From Daphnia pulex (Eukaryota > Arthropoda > Branchiopoda > Diplostraca > Daphniidae): a DNA stretch of 64,000 nucleotides. Of the stretch, positions 58,133-64,000 are shown one piece after another. The notes below the pieces were generated by a model. It saw nothing but the letters and a program-made list of their open reading frames with translations, was not told the origin of the DNA and ran no database searches. The translations under genes were made by a program, and so were the position numbers. The DNA is taken from the NCBI RefSeq assembly GCF_021134715.1, contig NC_060019.1, forward strand, positions 7,192,001 through 7,256,000. Direction: 5' to 3'. Numbering within the stretch: position 1 is the first letter of the stretch; each line of letters starts with the position of its first letter.

Positions 58133-60540
58133 ATGTCCAGACGTGGAGTGTTTACATGTGTATCGCTGATAGTTTTACAAGTATGGATAACCGTTGTGGC
58201 TTTTACCTCAACATCGTTGGTGACAAATCCAAACAGTGAGGTGTTTCCTGTGAGCCACGATGACTTCGCATCCTCGACGGAAGCGAATACTGCGAGAAGC
58301 AAACGGTAGGTCGTGGAAACTGCAACAGTAATTAAAGGAATGGAAATTGGGATAAAATTAACTGAAATGATAACTTCATGAAATCCTTTAATAGAAACGA
58401 AACCAATAAAGAGCACAGGGAGATAATAGCTCATTTCCAGCGGATTGAAAAGGAATTAGAAGAACAAAAAGAGGAACTGCAATCCATCAATCGAGAAATT
58501 CAAACGCTGGGATTATCTGTCGGCCACTCTCAACACGAAGAGAAAATCAAAAACTGTTTGTTGGCTTTGCATCAATACCTGGAACATCCGGACGAGCAAA
58601 ACCGAAATATTTTCACGGACGAAGCAGCCCAGTTATCGCAGAGTCTCACTGCCATAGTCGGGGGACTTCTAGGCAAAAATGTTTTCAACCCGGATATTAT
58701 GGCCGTCTTGCGAGAAGCTACCGGAGTAAGTATTTAGCAAAATAACACGATATAAAATTTACTAATTCATATACTGTGTAAATAATTTCAGTGTCACGGT
58801 CGGACTTTTGCACAAGAAAATCAGGCCCATCATGAGTGTCGTTATGACAGGACTTTGGGTTCGTGGCGAATACCAACGAATAAGGAACGTGTCGGAATCG
58901 GACAGGTGAGTCTAATATTTCTCAACACTTAAAGGTAGAGCAGTATACATTGACTGATCAAAATGTGCAGTTCGCATTTCAAGAAGTTCGTCATGACGTC
59001 AACAACTAAACTGACAAAGAGACTGTACGACATGGCCATCGAATGCCAAGCGGATGAGAAAAACGTTGCCGACCAGATTGGCTTTATGTTGAAAACCAAA
59101 TCATATATCCCGTAATCAAAAAGAATTGGCCAAATCTCTGCTCGAATTCCTCGAGGACAAGTACGACACCAAAAAGTGGATCGTTGTATTACTGCCGGAT
59201 ATTCAAACCACGGCCGGAGGCTCTCATCTAGAATTTCTATCCGTAAATAAAGTTCATTTCACTCACTCGGGCAAGTTTCATACCGTCTCCGTTCACGGCA
59301 CTTTTGTGGCCGCCATCTCCGTCGATCCATCGGCTATTGACCTAATCAAATTTGTCGATTTTAACTTGCAAAAATTCCACATACCCATCCACACATCCGC
59401 GCAATACGGAATGACAACGATCATGCAGCGGGCCCAAGGATATCGTCTACGATGGGATAAACGTCTATTGATGATTCACGAAAATTTGCATCTGTTTCTG
59501 ACACCGGTGCGCAAGCGAGTCGTTGTGGAGACGCTGGTCGTCGAGACCCATTGCACATCTACCGAAGAAGAATTTGATGAAATTGTGACTATCGTCGGCT
59601 CAAATGGAACACAATTGAGATGGAAAAGCGACGAATTCGACGCTTGTCGTACCTGTCAACTCATCATCCGCTTGGAATTCTTCCATGTCGACGTCAACGT
59701 TCGACGAATTGGAAAATTACGAGAGCTGTGAAAATCAAAACGCGGAAACGTTCGGCCTGTTGCGCAACGAATTCGGCCGAGCTTATCTATCGGTGCAGGG
59801 AAACTCGAGACAAGACGGCGCTTACATCATTTTAGGCCGGCAATGTGTCATTCAATTCCGGACAGAGATGGCAATTTATGAACAATCAATTAATAAACGA
59901 CTTTGGGAAATGCCTGACAGTTTCATCAATGTCTTCGTTCCTCTTTCAGACAAGTTGCAACTTTTCTTCGACTTCGTACAACAGGAGTAGGCAGACATGG
60001 CGCCGTACCGGTCTCCAAATCATCACTTATAACATCAATCCTCTGAAAGCTAGACTCTATAATGATTTGTGTTTGGCTTTTGTGGGTAGCAAAGACGACG
60101 ACGTAATGTACGCAGTTCTAGACAAATGTGATTTCACGCCGCCATTCTTGTGGTACGATTGGGACTTGGACTGCGAGGACGCCGCGCATAAGAATCATAC
60201 GGACGCTAGTAACGGAAGTCGATCGTTACGCAACGAATTTTCAAGACACTATTTGAGTGTGTACGAGAGTGAAGATTATTGGCATCACAGACCGTGGAGT
60301 AACCACCCAGGACAGAATAGGAAATTCGTTCACGGACAGCTGCGCAACAATTTTGGCAAATGTTTGGCGGGCAAAGGTTGGTACGCCCTTCAAGTCGAGT
60401 GCAGTGCAGGAATCAGCAATTCGAAACGTTGGACGTACAACGAGAAAAGGCAAATTGTCAGCGCTGAAGGTTTCTGATTTAGTGTTGGCGACAAGAGCGG
60501 TTACGTCATTTATAACTATTGCAAGAACGATCCTGAACAT
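58133..60540 (+). pseudogene. Ricin-B-type lectin gene, most complete copy (L4)
   Basis: Visible exons: signal peptide 58133-58305 (MSRRGVFTCVSLIVLQVW); 58395-58725, a coiled coil (EEQKEELQSINREIQTLG) plus hydrophobic LTAIVGGLLGKNVF; 58792-58905, helical (LLHKKIRPIMSVVMTGLWVR); 58971 onward, helical, then a beta-rich middle domain (59150-59560) and two beta-trefoil blocks (about 59750-60000 and 60050-60540: LRNEFGRAYLSV, GQRWQFMNNQL, GKCLAGKGW, KRWTYNEKRQI). Introns are 89, 66 and 65 nt. A secreted protein with a long helical N-terminal part and a sugar-binding C-terminus is implied. Its exact class is unknown to me. The frame carries about five breaks, so this copy is probably dead or includes assembly errors. 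Confidence 0.65.
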
Positions 60541-61500
60541 CGATGGTATAAGCAAACATATATCATTCAAAAAATAATTTTCCCTGATTTAACCATGATA
60601 ACCAACAACTTAACTTTTAAATGTAAAGATAATTACACTTATTTGAATAGATACTTTAAATACGTGCTTTAAATTGAACCTTCCTCAAACGAGAAACACA
60701 TTAAACAACGTAATACAAGTTAATAAAAAATGAAGAAGTACTTATCCGTGATTCACACTGCGAAGGCGAATGAAGACTTGCAGACAATATGGCGAACTCC
60801 TTTAATGGGAATGTTGTGCCAAATCACAGACGTTGCAAAAATGAATTTCGATTAATTCACATTCCATTCTTGAAACACTTCCGTCATAATACGTACGTTA
60901 CATTCAATTTCACACGGTCACAGCTGTAATCACTGAAATCGAAAGAAACGACTTCTGGAACACGCCCGTCTTGAGTAGAAACTTGAAAGTGACTAAGTGA
61001 AAATTTTTAAAGGACGGACTAAAATTCTTTGTCGTAACTATCTTACTCCCCCTTTTTTTGTTTCTTTTTTTTACGTTCCGGGGAAATTACGCCTATTGTC
61101 TGACTATACTACGGTTTTACGTTTTGCAAGTTTTGGGTGTATTTTCCATTTCCTTATTTTAAAAAATCGAAAACTTTAGGAAGGGGGAACCAAAAATCAT
61201 TATGGAAAAAAAGGATGGCGGGTAATCCGTAAACAATACTACAACCTGTAATACAAATTACAAACCCGAAAAATTGAGTAGCAAATTCAAATTTAGCTGT
61301 TCTCATAGTAAAAAATTCACGTATCTAAAAAGCAGCTGGCATGTCTTGACTCATCGGGTTCATAAAGGTAAATCTTCCTCCAAATCTCTTTTTGAGAATC
61401 GCATAGGAAAAGATGAGGGTCGTGTTGACTTTTCTTTCGGTTGAGTTCTCGATTTTTTTCTCAACAACTCTCAACAATCCGTTGGAGTTGCGAGTTGCGT
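60541..61500. repeat. Block E6, downstream of an actual lectin gene
   Basis: This is the source context for the lectin tail seen in E1-E4: the lectin end HRWY runs directly into AGCAAACATATATCATTC and the usual E sequence. It ends in the kinase-gene 3' piece. No complete gene. Confidence 0.6.
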
Positions 61501-61600
61501 TTCCTCTTTTTCGTTCAGTTTTTCGTATAGCGCGTTCAGGTTCAAATAATCAGCGGTGACTGACGACTCCATTTTGCCGCAGATAATCTCCTCCAATTGA
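61500..61600 (-). pseudogene. Tyrosine kinase tail fragment (block I copy 2)
   Basis: Antisense QLEEIICGKMESSVTADYLN, then LNALYEKLNEK. More complete than the copy at 42412 and keeps the tyrosine. The stretch 61601-62002 is block I spacer without a recognisable gene. Confidence 0.5.
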
Positions 61601-62002
61601 CTTATCTGCTGCTGGTTCTAATTTTGTTAGTGTCTCGGGTTAAATATTGACACCAGCATTTTTGAAATAGGGGAATAACTTTCATGACATTAATTAATAA
61701 GAAAAAAGAATTTAAGATTTCTGAACTCTAATCAAAATGTATTAGATATGCCAATAGATATTAACATGATGCCGAACAAAAATGAAAGAGGCCTTTGTTC
61801 TTCTTTGATTTTCTAGGAAGTCAGACCGGCTCCTATCAGCGCCTTAAGCAGCAAGCGTCCATCTGTACAAGTAATTCATCATTAAACCGTTGCCGCCTAC
61901 CTCCCATGGGAATCTGCAGATTCGAGCGGACACTCTTGTCATCGACGAAATTTATTTTTGACTGAATTGCTTTTGTCAATTATTGCACATGATCTGATTT
62001 GA

Positions 62003-62286
62003 TTACCAACAGCCGTCCTGACAGTTACAGCACCGGGCGTTGCACTTTCCTTTACCGCAACACGGTGTTCCCTGCTATCCATTTTCGCACTATGCCCTCT
62101 AAACGTTCATGCAACCACAACAACAACAAGAAATTTGTTTAAAGTGGGTTATAAAAATCTGTGAAATTATGAACCTTTATTACTTCCGCCAATAATCAAA
62201 CCCAATATTTTGGTTGGGTATTCCGGCAAACAACATATAGCGTCAACTTCTTGGCTGAGAAAGGTCAAAGCTATTACGCAACTCAT
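62003..62286 (-). CDS. Candidate second Cys-rich secreted peptide family (copy 2)
   Basis: Signal part 62167-62286 (MSCVIALTFLSQEVDAICCL, then PEYPTKILG) and Cys-rich part 62003-62074 (QGTPCCGKGKCNARCCNCQD, GCW, stop). An AG acceptor lies at 62075-62076. The Cys-rich part is identical in residues to copy 1, while the signal part differs slightly. The splice donor is unresolved. Confidence 0.35.
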
Positions 62287-63831
62287 TAGCAACAGCGACT
62301 GAGGGAAAGAATGAATCGCAGTTTTTTTTAAATAATATACTGTCAAAATTCCAGCAAAAATAATAAACATCAAATAATAAAAGAAAGACGTTGATAATTT
62401 ACCTTTCGACAGCTGGCTTCGACGAAATATACCGATATTTTAACCAGCAATAAGCCATGCACATAGTAATCTATTAAATTGGCATTAAATAAAGATTTGC
62501 TGATGCTGTTGTCTCTGCCTTTCCTATTAGAAATCCAAACACTATTATATATCGGTCCTCTATAGACTAGATGGAAAAAGCTTTCTATATTATTATCTCG
62601 AAATGCAAATGAGAGACCAATAAGGGTTGACCCACTGTGAGATTTATAGATAATCCGTTTTTAGGCATTTCGGGGAAAAATCCAGTTGCTGCTGAGCGCA
62701 GATTCCCCGCAGAAGTTTATTATTGAATTTTCTCTTCTAATAGCTAACTTTCAAAATTGGACGATATTTTTGGATGAAGTGCCATCAGATTTTATTATTA
62801 AATTTGTGTTCAAATATGTCAGGTCTTTCGTGCTGCTGCTCTCTCTCTCTCCTTGATTGATGTTGCGTATTGTGGCCAATATTAACTTAATTACCATTAA
62901 CTATAGTGAATTAATCCGGTTTAAGGAATGTATATGGACCTCAATTTAGTTTCTAATACAAATATTATGGACACAACCTGGTCATGCGAATTTTTCGAAA
63001 AACCCGGCCCCACTGCGGAGAAAGCCCTGCTGGAATAACTTGAAAAAAAACCTAGAAATGGACGCAATACAATCTCTTATATTCCTCCTCTTTTATCTGG
63101 ATATATAGACGCATCAATTGTATCAATGCACGAGCACATATCACTGATTCAATAAAAAAAAACGTAGGCTATTGCACCTGATATCTATATGACCTTCTGA
63201 ATTTAATTAATCGCTCGTTATCGTGTTGAATTTGGATTACATATTCAACTGGCGTTTGCTGCGCCAATCAACCCAAATTCATTTTGGAATTTTAATTTTT
63301 GAAGACAGGAAAGTTATAACTAGCGCTTTACAACTTAACAACACTTGAAAAAATTTGCCATGTGTTGAGCTATATGTTTTTTGTACACGGCAAATGCTCT
63401 TTGCTATGATAAATAGGTAGGGTGATTCTTTTTTGGGGAGGCATCATCGCCGATATTGCGGACTTTTTCGGAATTTGCACATAATGTTTGGGTACTCCAA
63501 ACGATTTTAAAGTGTCCACAAAAATTTAGAGATCTATGTAAAATAAGATTAGAAAGTCAGAGCTGCTGAGCATTTGTATGATGTGTATTATCAGAGTTGG
63601 AAGGTTGAATATATATTCAAGCGGATTATTTGAATATATCCACAATTATACAAATATTGCTCGGGTTAATTGAAACCAGAAGATTTAGATAGGACAGAAT
63701 TGGATTTTCTTATTTTTTTTCCCGTTATTCAAATTCTGTAGTTGTTTCGGATAATCTTGGTCAGATAACAAATTCGGTCCAGTTCGGTTGCATGTAAAAC
63801 AAGTGATGAACTACTATTTCGGTTAGGGTTA
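62287..63831. other. Upstream of the second Cys-rich family, then Cys-rich 3' flank
   Basis: 62287-63110 matches 43539-44340; 63120-63831 matches 8346-9072. No additional gene seen. Confidence 0.45.
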
Positions 63832-64000
63832 TTATGCACCACACCTGTCTGGTGCACCGCAGTGAACAGCAAAGAAAGGTCTGCAACCACAGTTCACAGC
63901 GCCATCGCAACGCCAACGACAACAGTTGCCTTGGGATGAATCGCACTGTCCATTCACGAGCCCACCGAACTCGTTGACAATTGCCAGCAGGACCAAAGAC
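63832..64000 (-). CDS. Secreted Cys-rich peptide, mixed variant, cut by window end
   Basis: The stop is at 63832-63834; the frame is open to the window edge and lacks exon 1 and the first residues. Mature part: QCDSSQGNCCRWRCDGAVNC, GCRPFFAVHCGAPDRCGA. It combines the AVN loop of the 45097 type with the GCRPFF of the B/F types, a third arrangement of the central loop. Confidence 0.7.
   Translation of the reverse strand, partial: SLVLLAIVNEFGGLVNGQCDSSQGNCCRWRCDGAVNCGCRPFFAVHCGAPDRCGA

Overview
The window is eukaryotic and most likely from an arthropod; a crustacean such as Daphnia is my best guess (about 0.5). Reasons: GT-AG introns of roughly 65-105 nt, TATA boxes on short secreted-protein genes, a tyrosine-kinase C-terminal segment (NCWKTYPKERPTF), PAN/apple and ricin-B-type lectin domains, and many TIR transposons. 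There are no operons or ribosome binding sites.

The window is a recently amplified tandem array. Unit 1 (1-10730), unit 2 (10731-21738) and unit 3 (21739-38480) share one block order: A (PAN remnant plus tyrosine-kinase tail split by a solo LTR), B (antisense PAN remnant, then an antisense Cys-rich gene), C (forward PAN gene), D (CACTG transposon with a tRNA-like cassette), E (spacer starting with the last codons of a lectin gene), F (antisense Cys-rich gene) and G (forward PAN gene without a signal exon). Unit 3 has an extra C-D-E-F, made by unequal crossing-over inside the Cys-rich genes.

From 38481 the array is rearranged: lectin array 1 (38656-41423), unclassified DNA (41424-42411), block I (kinase tail, PAN promoter relic, a second Cys-rich family; 42412-44340), F-G (44341-46813), A with an oppositely oriented LTR (46814-49098), F (49099-50600), E split by three transposons, one nested (50605-53831), lectin array 2 (53832-60540), E (60541-61500), block I (61500-63120) and F, cut by the window end.

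The repeating functional module is a divergent pair: a 65-73 aa secreted peptide with 8-10 cysteines (leftward) and a PAN/apple protein (rightward), sharing a ~0.6-0.9 kb intergenic promoter with a near-perfect ACGTGAA-N-TTCACGT palindrome. Ten Cys-rich copies and eight full-length PAN ORFs (four C, four G) are visible. Defence or recognition is plausible for secreted peptides, PAN domains and lectins together, but nothing here proves it. The lectin genes all look decayed. Several unrelated TIR elements carry tRNA-like A-box/B-box cassettes, which I consider the most unusual signal.
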